Assembly: GCA_905250125.1 (NCBI GenBank)
Contig: CAJNOL010000875.1
Span: 1 to 64,000 of the forward strand
Length of the DNA stretch: 64,000 nt
Source: Rotaria sordida
Lineage: Eukaryota; Rotifera; Eurotatoria; Philodinida; Philodinidae
Direction: 5' to 3'
Under the pieces are notes generated by a model. That model searched no databases. It saw only the letters and a list, made by a program, of their open reading frames with translations, and was not told the origin of the DNA. The stretch's first letter is position 1. Every line of letters begins with the position of its first letter. Below are positions 14,319-24,299 of the stretch, piece by piece. The position numbers and the translations under genes were made by a program.

Positions 14319-14442
14319 TTAGGCCCCAATCACACCGACTATGTTCGACCCCTAAATCATCTCAAAAAGCCGATTTAAGTCGGAATAGACCAATCGCGTC
14401 GCTTTATTTGTTTTATCTTTTTCTGTGTGATTGACCCCTTAT
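14319..14442. mobile_element. Short MITE-like element with imperfect terminal inverted repeats
   Basis: The left end AGGCCCCAATCACACCGA and the inverted right end AGGGGTCAATCACACAGA match at 14 of 18 positions and enclose about 90 bp with no coding capacity. The size and structure fit a miniature DNA element. A target-site duplication is not clear. Confidence 0.4.
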
Positions 14443-15719
14443 AGATTTTATTCATAACTCATATTTCCATGATTTGTATTGGATTAATTCTATTTGTATA
14501 TATTTGTACATAATCTTTGAATACAGAACAATCACCTAAATGTTTCATTTAGTACTTCATGATAATTTGACTCTTCAAGAAACATATTCATTGTATTTTA
14601 AACAATGAAAAAGTAACAATTGTGAATAGACAAATATAGTTAAGTGTCATAAAGAATGAGCATTATGTTCGATATTCCATATTTGCGATAAAATGATGAA
14701 TTAGATTTAGATAGTTGTTCACATTCTAAATATCATTGATTGGAATGAGTATTTTATCCGACAATTGTCATAAATGTTTTTTTTTTATAATTGGGAATAT
14801 TTATTCTTGTATGCAAATAAGAAATAGTTTGCAAACATTAAATATTTTTGTTTATATCTAGTAATACGCTTATATCTTCTTATATACACTAATAAAATTT
14901 TGTATGTTACAGAAGGTTACTAAAGGAATAAAGGAATAGAAGTATTTTGAAAAATAATATTTCATTTAGACATTTAAATTAAAATTCAATAGTGTTTATT
15001 ACTTTCATAGATGAGCACGATTTGTTTTGAAGTCAATCTGAAAATCTGTTCTTAACACAATTGATGCACTTTAGATCACTTATTTTATCTATCAAACAAG
15101 ACAAGTGAATAAAAAACGAGTGTGTAAATAACAATAAAAGTATTCATATTTATTATTTTTTGCTCTTTGTGTAATAAAAAAAAAACGGCAACAAAAGAAT
15201 TATATTCAATATAGAGAAAAATATTTACGCAATCATCAGTTAAGTTAAAGTTAATAGAATATGAAGAGTATGGGTGTATTCACTAGAGAACATCTACACT
15301 CCACGTTCACATTCTCATTCTAGACTCATTTATTTTGTTTGAAAGAGGATAGCAACATGCCAGCCATCATAGAGTTCGATATTTTTTAAAGCTCTTACAT
15401 TTTAAACAGAAGGATGGAATCACAAATTCAATGACTTAAAAGACTTCTTAAAAATGGTGCTGTTTCCAGAGAAGTGTTTTCTTATATGATAAAAAAAAGC
15501 TTATTTTAAAAAAAGAAAACATGCTGTGGAACCCTGCATCCTGACGTGCTCTTTCCACCCAAAACAAATATGTAAATATATAGGATGACCATTGACAGAG
15601 AATTTAGGGTTGCACGTTTGACAAGTCATAGACTGAGAAAAACGGAAAACATGTTCCGTATTTTATAAAAACAGCTTATTTTTCGAATAGAAGATGACGA
15701 AAATTTTTGGGAAAAAAAG
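14443..15719. other. Gene-free AT-rich stretch
   Basis: No exon, RNA gene or repeat that I can support between the MITE-like element and the G-rich tract. Confidence 0.5.
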
Positions 15720-15985
15720 AGGGTGTGGGTGGGGTGGGTGTAGATATGGGTGTGGGTGGGGTGGGTGTAGATATGGGTGTGGGTGAGTGTCGATGTGGGT
15801 GTAGGTGTGGAGGTATGGGTGTGGGCATGGGGTGTGGGTGTGGTGGTGTGAGTGTGGATGGGGTGGCTGGGATGTGGGTGTAGGTGTGGGAGTATGGGTG
15901 TGGATGTGAGCGTGGGTTATGGGCATGGGTGTAGGTATGGATGTGGGTGTGGATGTGAGCGTGGGGTATGGATGTGGGGTGTGGA
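15720..15985 (+). repeat. Degenerate TGTGGG-type (telomere-like) tract
   Basis: About 265 bp in which nearly every hexamer is a variant of GGGTGT, GTGGGT or GGGTGG (for example GGGTGTGGGTGGGGTGGGTG, twice, separated by a TAGATA interruption). The plus strand is extremely G-rich in a window that is otherwise AT-rich. TGTGGG is, from memory, the telomere unit of bdelloid rotifers, whose telomeres also contain irregular variants. The tract lies inside the contig, so it is an interstitial tract or a junction, not an end. A plain GT/GGGT minisatellite cannot be excluded. Confidence 0.6.
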
Positions 15986-16857
15986 TGTTCTTATTCTCAT
16001 TTCCCACCCCCATCTATGCAGAAACACACTGAATTTTTTTTCTTTCCTATAGTATAACATGCACATGAAAAGATTGATCTAAGACGTCTCTAAGAAAATC
16101 ACTAGTGTTGTGTAAATGTACATTATTTTGTAGAGAATTTAATTCTCTCGAAACCTGTATCGTTGAAAAATATTTTCGACCTAATTATCTCCCTAAAAAA
16201 TGTAAATTAATGGAAGGTTCATACAAGAATCTGATAGTAATTACTAATTAATATTCTTTTTGATGAATTATTTTTGTAGACCAAGGACATGATTCGATTC
16301 AGTTTTTCTTTCTATATCGAATGATGCATTTTCAGATGAGTTTTCATTTCTTCTAGACTGAAAAATCTAGGTTTTCTGTAAAATCTTTATAGCTTCAGAT
16401 ATTTCGAGTTTTGAGAGGGTCTATCAATGTTGTTTTCATTTCTGAAGGATAGCGTCATATAGACAAATATTTTCTCTATCGAATGAGGTATAATTCGAAA
16501 TATTTTGATGCAAAATAAAGGCAGTATAAAAGAAAAAATATAAATGTCCGAATAAGTTTTTTTTGCGTAGAAGATCACATTTTTTATGAATAATCCTCTG
16601 AAATTTTTGAAAACCTTTTGTAGAAGAAATTTCTTTTTGTGGAATAAAGTAGACACTTTGACTTGTCGAATGGTATAATTAAAGTTAGGAAAATTTTTTT
16701 TCTTCATTGTGAAATTTGTTTCGCAAGTAATGTGTCACAAAGTGTTCGAATAATTTCTTTACACAGTGTATATAGCGTGACAATAGGATATGCAATGTTT
16801 TAGTTTCTTTCTAGATAATATGAATTGTTCATAGTCAAAAATGTATCATATTGATCA

Positions 16858-17499
16858 ATGTTATCAATCAATGAAACTTTTGTGTCTGCAATAGACGAGT
16901 CGTCATCGATTTATCATCAACACATGTCATGCATTATTAACATAAAATTTTGGTTACTGCTTCATTTCATACAAAAATCATTCCTTGAATATTTTCTTTT
17001 GATGATGTTTTTTGTTCCAATGTTTATGATATTACTCTTGGTTGACACTGAATCTTTTATACTTTTATCTTCCTCCATGATGTTCCATAATAATTTACCA
17101 TCATATGGACAAGAGAGATATTCATATTTACGTGGTCTACTAAAACAAGAAATAAAATTGATATTCATTTATGTGTTTTGTGCGTTTGCATACAGATGGC
17201 TCGGATTCGGAAATAACAACCATTCAATAACATATATGAATTTGTTTTTTTGGTTAATTGAAGGTTCACATGCTCCAGTTGCTGTTATCGTGACTGTGTT
17301 CATGTATTTTATTGGATACCCAATAAACTACAATTATGAATTATCATACACGATCGTAATGATGCTTAAAGTACCTATATTCATCTTGATGCGCTGTTGT
17401 GAAAATCAATCTGATTTCTTTGTTAATGACCTCCGAAGAGTTATTTTTGATATCTTATGTGGTTCGCCTTCCAATCGAAATTTTGAAATAGTTGAATAG
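16858..17499 (+). CDS. Predicted four-helix membrane protein, unknown family
   Basis: Open frame of 213 residues from an ATG, ending at TAG, with an AATAAA-like signal at about 17503. Hydrophobic segments lie at roughly residues 30-63, 100-118, 127-156 and 164-179, with short polar loops between. The last 30 residues are polar (NDLRRVIFDILCGSPSNRNF). The pattern could be a small multipass protein or a fragment of a larger receptor; I recognise no family motif. It stands alone between the telomere-like tract and the repeat zone. The absence of introns and the isolation lower confidence that it is a working gene. Confidence 0.4.
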   Translation: MLSINETFVSAIDESSSIYHQHMSCIINIKFWLLLHFIQKSFLEYFLLMMFFVPMFMILLLVDTESFILLSSSMMFHNNLPSYGQERYSYLRGLLKQEIKLIFIYVFCAFAYRWLGFGNNNHSITYMNLFFWLIEGSHAPVAVIVTVFMYFIGYPINYNYELSYTIVMMLKVPIFILMRCCENQSDFFVNDLRRVIFDILCGSPSNRNFEIVE

Positions 17500-18120
17500 A
17501 AGAATAAATTATCTATTGTCTATTATTACGTAATATCTATATTAGTGTAAACGTACATCTTTTGTGTTTTTGTTGTTCTGGTTGTCTTGATTTATTTTTT
17601 CTCTTTTCATGTCTTTGATAATCTGTATGTGTTGTTATACATGATATAATGATTAAAAGAAAATAAAAATTAAAAATGATTATGATTGTCTTCTATGCAA
17701 AACATTCGAAAAGTAGAACATGATAGTCTTATATGTTCATGTCATTTGTTTCTTAGAATTAAATAAATTGAGAGGGAAATATATAACATCAGACTTTTGA
17801 AATTGCCGAATAGTTTCAAGCAGAGCAATCAACAATTAGTTAAATTTCAATCAAAGTTTTGACTACATGTGGAATTTTTACTTACGAATATACTATCGTT
17901 GACATAAACTATCAGGTATTCTTTACGATCACAATTGATTTGATACATCAACAGATGAACCCTCACAAATCAACAAACAAATGATTAAGGCTGACATAAA
18001 CAAGATATAAAAAATACGAGAGAGCAACTTTATCTGCATAAATTCGTAGAGAGTCGGTGGGGAATTTGAATTTGCGGCAAAATCGAAAACACACCAATCG
18101 TAATCGATATAAAACTAGCA
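17500..18120. other. Gene-free AT-rich stretch
   Basis: Downstream region of the membrane ORF; apart from polyadenylation-like AATAAA strings I see nothing. Confidence 0.45.
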
Positions 18121-18128
18121 CCAAGATG

Positions 18129-18162
18129 GGCTTATACCGCTAGAGCGGTATAGCAGTATAAG
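18129..18162 (+). repeat. Partial copy of the 40-bp minisatellite, left of the TIR element
   Basis: CTAGAGCGGTATAGCAGTAT followed by AAG matches the CTATAGCGGTATAGCGGTAT unit found right of the element, in the same orientation. This indicates that the element sits inside the minisatellite. Confidence 0.55.
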
Positions 18163-18164
18163 AG

Positions 18165-19531
18165 CCCAGGCGAGCAAAGGACGGGTAAAAAGACTAGTCA
18201 TTTTTCTAGTCGTGACTATGCGTCATGTCTAGTCTTTTTCTCAAAAAGTCCTACTACATGACTAGTCCAAAATGGTTTGGAATCTTTAACCCCGTCTGGG
18301 CATCCCGTCCGAAAATAGATTTTAAATTAAAAAAGGCAGAGCGCCTGTGACACGACATCTATTAGCTTTCAGTCTTATGTAGCGGTCTAGTTCGGACTAG
18401 TCTAAATGATAGAAATATGTGCAGAAAGTTAGATTCGTACATGCATACCTTGTGTCACTTACTCGTCGTCTACCCGATTGAGTCATATGATCTAGTGATC
18501 AACTTTTACATGTCAATAAACATCTGAAGACACTAATTACTACAGTTTGACTCAACGTTTTCTCAAGTTTTAATATTTATAGAAACTACTTGTAATAAAA
18601 TCGAAAATTAGTTAAATAAAGCTAAGCTAAATTAATTCAGAATTTTTTTAATTTCCTTCAACAGAATTTTTTTTTTGATTATCGACATATGGAAAAAATT
18701 ATTTTCTATTGGAAAAAACAATTAAAATTTAAATCAAAATCAAAATAATAATATATATTTCAAAAAAAGATCTTGCTTTTCATCTCATGGTTTATGTTTA
18801 TCTTAATTTAAAATATTTCCTATTTAAATTTGAAAATGAACTATGATTCTGCCGTTTAAATCCATTTTTAAATTCAAATCATTAGGTTTTATATTGAAAT
18901 AAAATAATATTTTCATATCGATGCATTAAAATTAATTTTTCGAATAAAATTATTCTTGATTGTTATTACAATGTAAAAATTTAAAAGGACATAAATAGCC
19001 AACTTTCGTTAGATACATCGTTCTAGTCCCAATACAAACTACTCTAAACGAATTGTCCGAATGATTAAGTCCAAGCAATAAAGACTGTTTGGAAGGATAG
19101 ACTAACCTGGACCAGAATTGGCATTACTTTCTCGAAAACGACTAGTCATCACCAATATAGATGACTCTTCATACTAGTCCGCGTTACCTATTGAAAACAG
19201 TTTAGACTAGTCAGGTATCCAATATTGTCGGCTAGAATGTTCGAATCCACCTATCGCCTCCGTTTCTTCTAGCTTTTGCCTTCAAGTTGACGCGTCTGGA
19301 CAGTATGCACATACAAAATGGACTAGCCATGACAAGATTAGAGCATGTTTTGGACTAGTCTATTTTAGATGCAAGACGTTGCTTGTGAAGACGACTAGTC
19401 CTGACTAGCTGCAAATCATTTCAGACTAGTCCAAACGGCAGTGTAGACATTTTAGACTAGTCCAGACGGGTACTACGGACAATTTAGACTAGTCATGTCG
19501 GGCGTCACCCCTTATTTTTTGCTAGCCTGGG
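18165..19531. mobile_element. Non-autonomous TIR element with ten GACTAGTC palindromes
   Basis: The ends form terminal inverted repeats: left CCCAGGCGAGCAAA (18165-18178), right, inverted, CCCAGGCTAGCAAA. Inside are ten exact copies of the 8-bp palindrome GACTAGTC, starting at 18192, 18260, 18395, 19140, 19205, 19353, 19393, 19424, 19455 and 19487, plus several one-base variants. They cluster in the outer parts and leave an AT-rich core (18480-19000) without coding capacity. Clustered subterminal palindromes are typical transposase-binding arrays of DNA transposons such as hAT or MULE-like elements. GTATAAG lies just outside both ends (18156-18162 and 19534-19540), but the flank is a minisatellite containing that word, so it may not be a true target duplication. 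Confidence 0.65.
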
Positions 19532-19532
19532 A

Positions 19533-19652
19533 GGTATAAGGGTATATTTTTATACCTCTATAGCGGTATAGCGGTATAAGGGTATATTTTTATACCACTA
19601 TAGCGGTATAGCGGTTTAAGGGTATATTTTTATACCACTATAACGATATAAG
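19533..19652 (+). repeat. 40-bp minisatellite, three units
   Basis: Units begin at 19533, 19573 and 19613 and share GGTATAAGGGTATATTTTTA, then TACCACTATAGCGGTATAGC. The first two differ by two bases; the third is drifting at its end. Each unit contains an internal inverted pair (GGTATA and TATACC). Confidence 0.8.
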
Positions 19653-21229
19653 GATATATTCGTATACAAGAATACCTGTGTAGGTTTATAGGTGGTCTAA
19701 TAGATATATAATTATGCCGTTCTAGAGATATAGTGTCCCCTGTCACGGTAGAAGCTTCCGAAGGATGCTATCCGTTCCGTCATTGAAAATTCTCGGTTAT
19801 TGCTTGTATTACATTGTACCGTTTTTGAAGGGATTGAAATGGAAAACTTTGTATTTATGAGCAATAGTCTTGAAAACAATACGCTTGTTTTTGCAGAAGT
19901 ATAGAACGTTATTGTTTGAATTGGATGGATAGAAATAGGAATAGCTTTTTTCAAATGTTTTATTTTGTTTTATTTCATATGGATGTGTCAAAGGATGAAA
20001 CTTCATCATTTAGATATATAATGTGATTGTTGGAAAAAGAGAAAGTTTTACATGGAATAAATTAGTAGCAAAGAGAAGACAGATGTCTATAACGAAGAGA
20101 AGTTGTTTATCCGTTTGTATAGTTTATAGAGGTGTTTATAATTCATTTCTATTCAGTATGAAGCTATCTTTCTGCTCTTTGTTCTTATTTTTTGGCATGG
20201 AAAATTTTACACTGTTGTAACAATGTCATTTTGTTTCTCGATAATGGAGATTTGCCCTTCGAAATATAGATACGAAATAAAAGAGAATAAAAAATTCGAA
20301 AAAAGAAATTTCTGAGTCTTCTTACGCAATTGGAAGAATAAGGTTATATGCTGCTGAAAAATAGTTATTATTATTAGATAAAAAAAAATACGAAAGGACT
20401 TCAAGGATTTTTCGGATATATAGGAGTTGTTCAAATAACTTTGTAGAAGATTTTTATGCGGAGAACTAAGAAAATCAAACAAATTCTAATCTTAAGCGCT
20501 TGAATTTTGAAACGTTTACGATAAAAATGCCAATAAAAATTTTCAAAAAATTTTTAAAGTGAGGGGACTTCTAACACATCTTTCACATCGCTCCTTCTGG
20601 AGGAAGTTTCCAATAAGGGGAACTTTTAATATGGGAGGAGTTTCTATGCTAGGCAGCGGTTTAGTACAGTATATGTAAAATTAGTATGAGTAGTATTGAA
20701 ATCGGACAAATTATCCAATGTCACGATAGCCATTTTATCGAAAAAAAATAAACCTATTGTACGCTCAGCATAGCAAAGAAAGGTACATATTTGCTCTTGT
20801 TCACCCTTTAAGGAAAACCCCATATACATACGGTTTCAAAATTTGTTGTACGAGTGGAAGTCTTTGGTCTTTTTAAAGCACATTGTTTCAGTGGTTTGTT
20901 TGTCTTTCTGTCACAGCATGTTGCTGTTTTGTTAGTGAAGTAAGGACAAGTATGGGAACTATAATAGTTACCATATTTTGAATGGTAATGGACTCGGAGA
21001 CCTCAGCTTTATCTCTTTGTATTAGAAAAAGTCAGTCATCAACGGGTTAAAGATATTGAATTCCAACTGTAATGTAATTAACTGGTTATCATCCCTATAT
21101 CACCATCAATTCAAGAAAACTAAAAGAAAATTATACTCTTGGTAGATATAAAAGAAAGGAAAAACTTTCTGTGATAATAATGTTCTGGATCTGGTGAGAA
21201 AGGCGATATTTGGTATTGGAAAAGTAAAA

Positions 21230-21290
21230 CATGCTATGCCAGCCTAGTTGGAATCAGTGCCTCCCGTGCCATTTATATGTATGAGTTTAC
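21230..21290 (+). repeat. Second copy of the tRNA-like motif
   Basis: CTAGTTGGAATCAGTGCC shares a core with the block at 13741-13890 and contains a B-box-like AGTTGGAATC. Nothing else marks the element ends. Confidence 0.22.
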
Positions 21291-21699
21291 CAGTTGACGC
21301 CCGAGTGTGAATCAGTGAATAGATGAGCCATATATTTTACAGCTCTTTTTTGAGATGCAAAGATCTATGTGATTTTGATGTATCTATTTCCGATTTCGGG
21401 AAACTCATACGATTGTGAATTAGTCAGTTACCCTCTTTGAAATACGTAGCAGTTAGCGTATGTTTATTGGTGTGGTCGCTACCAGCACATCTGTTCCAAT
21501 GGTCTGCATGTTTTGTTGTCATAGTTGATTGAATTCAGAATAAGATAGTCCATGTATATTATAACGAAATGATGTGGAAAGATTGGTGTTGAATTTCATT
21601 GGAACCTTCATCCAATAGAAGATCTTAGCACTTGTACGTATGAAACCAAAATAAATGAAATAAAAAATATCTATTGAACATCAACACTGCTACAGATAC

Positions 21700-22380
21700 T
21701 TATAACGATACAATGAGCCGATATGGTTCAAGAGTATTGTTAACATGTAGCATTACATAACATTAATAACTGATGATAATAGCAATGTGCATAATAATAA
21801 CACTATCTTTACATATGAATAATAATACTAGCATCAATACTTTTAGTAACATTAACACCAATACCAATAATAACATTAATGATACAAATAATGATGATAA
21901 ATAAAGTAATAACAGGGAAAAATGTATTAATAGAAATTATGAACAATTTATCTGTGTGTGTTAAAATTTGAGATCTTCCTAATCCATCTTCACTATTAAT
22001 AATGTATGTATGGCAAGAGATGTTGTTGGAAATGAACACTATATTGAATTGAAAACCTATAGGACTTGTCCATATTAAAATAAAAATAAATCAAATGGAA
22101 GGAAATTTATTGAGCAACAAAAGCTATTAAGGATAATAATGCTTCATATAAATATAAGTTTTTCACAATTTCTACTGATATATTTATGCATGGTATTAAT
22201 TTTATTATTATATGTATAGTTCTGATTAATATGATTACAGATATTGATGTTAGTATTTTTATTGATCTTCTGTTAAATAGTGCTATTATTATAATGAGTA
22301 TCAGTATTATCATTAACTATTTTTGTTCTATTATAATTTATGTTAATATTATTATTTAAACATATAATCTGATTATATTA
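21700..22380. repeat. Cryptically simple AAT-rich region
   Basis: Long run of irregular AATAAC, ATTAAT and AATGAT words with no reading frame of note; low-complexity drift from a trinucleotide repeat is the simplest reading. Confidence 0.5.
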
Positions 22381-22430
22381 TTATTAGCATCTGTAGTAGT
22401 TGTTTTTTTAAATATACAGGCCTCGCAGCG

Positions 22431-22525
22431 GTCCTTCTTTCCTTCTTTTTTCCTTCTTTTTTTAGAGTGTCCTTCTTCGTCCTTCTTTACGCCTAAAATC
22501 CTTCTTTTCCTTCTTTTCTTATTTT
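22431..22525 (+). repeat. CCTTCTT short-motif array
   Basis: CCTTCTT occurs eight times in under 100 bp at irregular spacing, beginning after GCCTCGCAGCGGT. No matching inverted copy was found downstream, so element ends cannot be drawn. Confidence 0.6.
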
Positions 22526-23328
22526 TCATATGAATAGATTCTCAGAAACATCGAAAAAACTAATTAGCGATACTGAGTTAGAGTTCGACATCGACAGGAA
22601 GCTCTCAGAACTCCAGAAAATGTTTTATTTACCTCAAGTCCAATCCAAAGTGCGTTATACTTAGACTAAACTATGCATGTGTGGCTTCAATTTATGTGGG
22701 GTGCATATGCAGAACTTAAGATACGTAAAATAGTGCTTCTCTAGAATACGGTTACTGTTGAAAATTTCGAACCTTTGCTCAGCGACACAGTGTAGCTGAA
22801 GCTGAGCCATCTCATAGTCAGAGTCTTATAGCTGCCAGTGCGAATGGTCTTTCGTGGCGTATCGATGTTCAATCGACATTATCATATTGTCGCTTAGTAT
22901 AACAAAAGACGCAGTTTTATTGGAGATAGAAGTGGCCAGTGTGCGTGCACCTTTCTCTCAAGGACAGAGCGAGGATGGTACTACATGTCTCTGACGGTCT
23001 ATTAATGGATAGACTGATCATACACGAATTTTGTGATCGCTACAGAGCATAGCAATACATATGAATGAAAGGTGTGCATGACCTGTACAACTACCGAGAG
23101 AGTCATTGAGACATAGGGATGACAACAACATTCATACATGTCGCACGACCGAGAAGACGACTACTCGCCTTTGAAACTTGTTCTCTGTTATTATTCTCTA
23201 TAAAACCAGAAGAATTAGTGGCGAACCAGGGTAGGACATAGTTGGACTCAGCCCAACCATCACCAATTAACGAAAGATGTATTTTTATTTCAAAACTGTG
23301 GAATTAAGGGAACGTAACGATTCGTAAC

Positions 23329-23575
23329 GGTAGGTTACGAAAGCCCTGTAAAAATTCATAAAAAAGCAGGGCTTTCGTATCAAATTTTGACAGGGCTTTC
23401 GTATCAAAACTTTACAGGGCTTTCGTATCGTTTTTACAGAGCTTTCGTATACGTTTTGACAGGGCTTTCGTATCATTTCTACAGAGCCTTTCTGTCGATT
23501 TTACAGAGCTTTCGTATGGATTTTTACACAGCTTTCGTACCGTTCTGACAGGGCTATCGTAACGAAAAGGCAGCT
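23329..23575. repeat. Nine-unit 22-24-bp tandem array (CAGGGCTTTCGTATC...), bounded by inverted copies
   Basis: Units start at 23367, 23391, 23415, 23437, 23460, 23482, 23504, 23527 and 23549. Each has a conserved CAGGGCTTTCGTAT-type core and a variable 6-10-bp AT-rich remainder. An inverted copy opens the array (GGTTACGAAAGCCCTG, 23329-23344) and the last unit ends CAGGGCTATCGTAACG, so the whole block has inverted ends matching at 14 of 16 positions. There are no spacers of CRISPR size. It looks like a subterminal repeat block of a DNA element or a satellite seed. Confidence 0.75.
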
Positions 23576-23765
23576 CGTGTGAGGGCTAGTGTGAGCTCTA
23601 ATAATAACTTCTAACAGGATATCATTGGAGATTAGCATTCTATCAAAATTATAACGAAAAAAATTCAAGAGCAGAAAGAGAGAACGGAACCATAGATACG
23701 GTCAAGCTCAAATCTTTTTCTAAATTTATTTCCTATATTTTGCTGAAAACAGAGATAACTTTTAG

Positions 23766-23934
23766 ACGCATTTTACACAGTTAAAAATGCCCGAAATTAC
23801 ACGTTTTACCCTGTTGATCTCAGAAATGCGTTTTAACTATGTGTCTCTTCTACCATTTTAACGATGTGAAATCTTTAAGAAATGCGATCGTCAAAACGCC
23901 AAAATTCGGACATTTTTGACTGTGTAAAATGCAT
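23766..23934. repeat. Foldback hairpin with 30-bp arms
   Basis: Left arm 23766-23795 and right arm 23905-23934 are inverted copies matching at 27 of 30 positions; all three differences are C/T transitions. Weaker pairing continues a further 10-15 bp inward. The 109-bp loop also contains AATGCGTTTTAAC-type words related to the arms. A decayed foldback element is likely. Confidence 0.6.
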
Positions 23935-24299
23935 TTAAAGACAAAATGCAAAAGGGCCGTTTTAACGCGTCAATTTCACTTTTCTGACTGCTTGGGTACT
24001 CTTCAAATTTTTGACCTATACTTTTTATGACTGGAAGCGAAAGCCCATGATCAGAAACTACTAAATCCAAAGTTTCTGCTCCTTCTATTTATTCTTTCAG
24101 AAGTTATGAAACTCGCATCAATCACGTCTCACTTGACACTCAAAAAATGTCAGTTTTTCGCTATCCGCAGAGTATGTTAAGATTTTCTATAAAACTGTCC
24201 ACTGAATAAAAATGTTTAATACACCAAAAGATGGCGCAAAACACGATCTACAAAACTATTTATTCAGTGTCTGTAGATCATTTTAATATGGAGCGTAAG

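Noticed and set aside
15663-16052. His/Pro/Thr-rich and Gly/Cys-rich open frames on both strands
   Set aside because: They are direct translations of the G-rich telomere-like repeat and have no independent coding signal.
23285-23476. Open frame with repeated IRKPCQN units
   Set aside because: It is the tandem array read through in one frame; the repeat is explained at DNA level.
23329-23575. CRISPR-like array
   Set aside because: The variable parts are only 6-10 bp and AT-rich, there are no cas genes, and the window is animal DNA.
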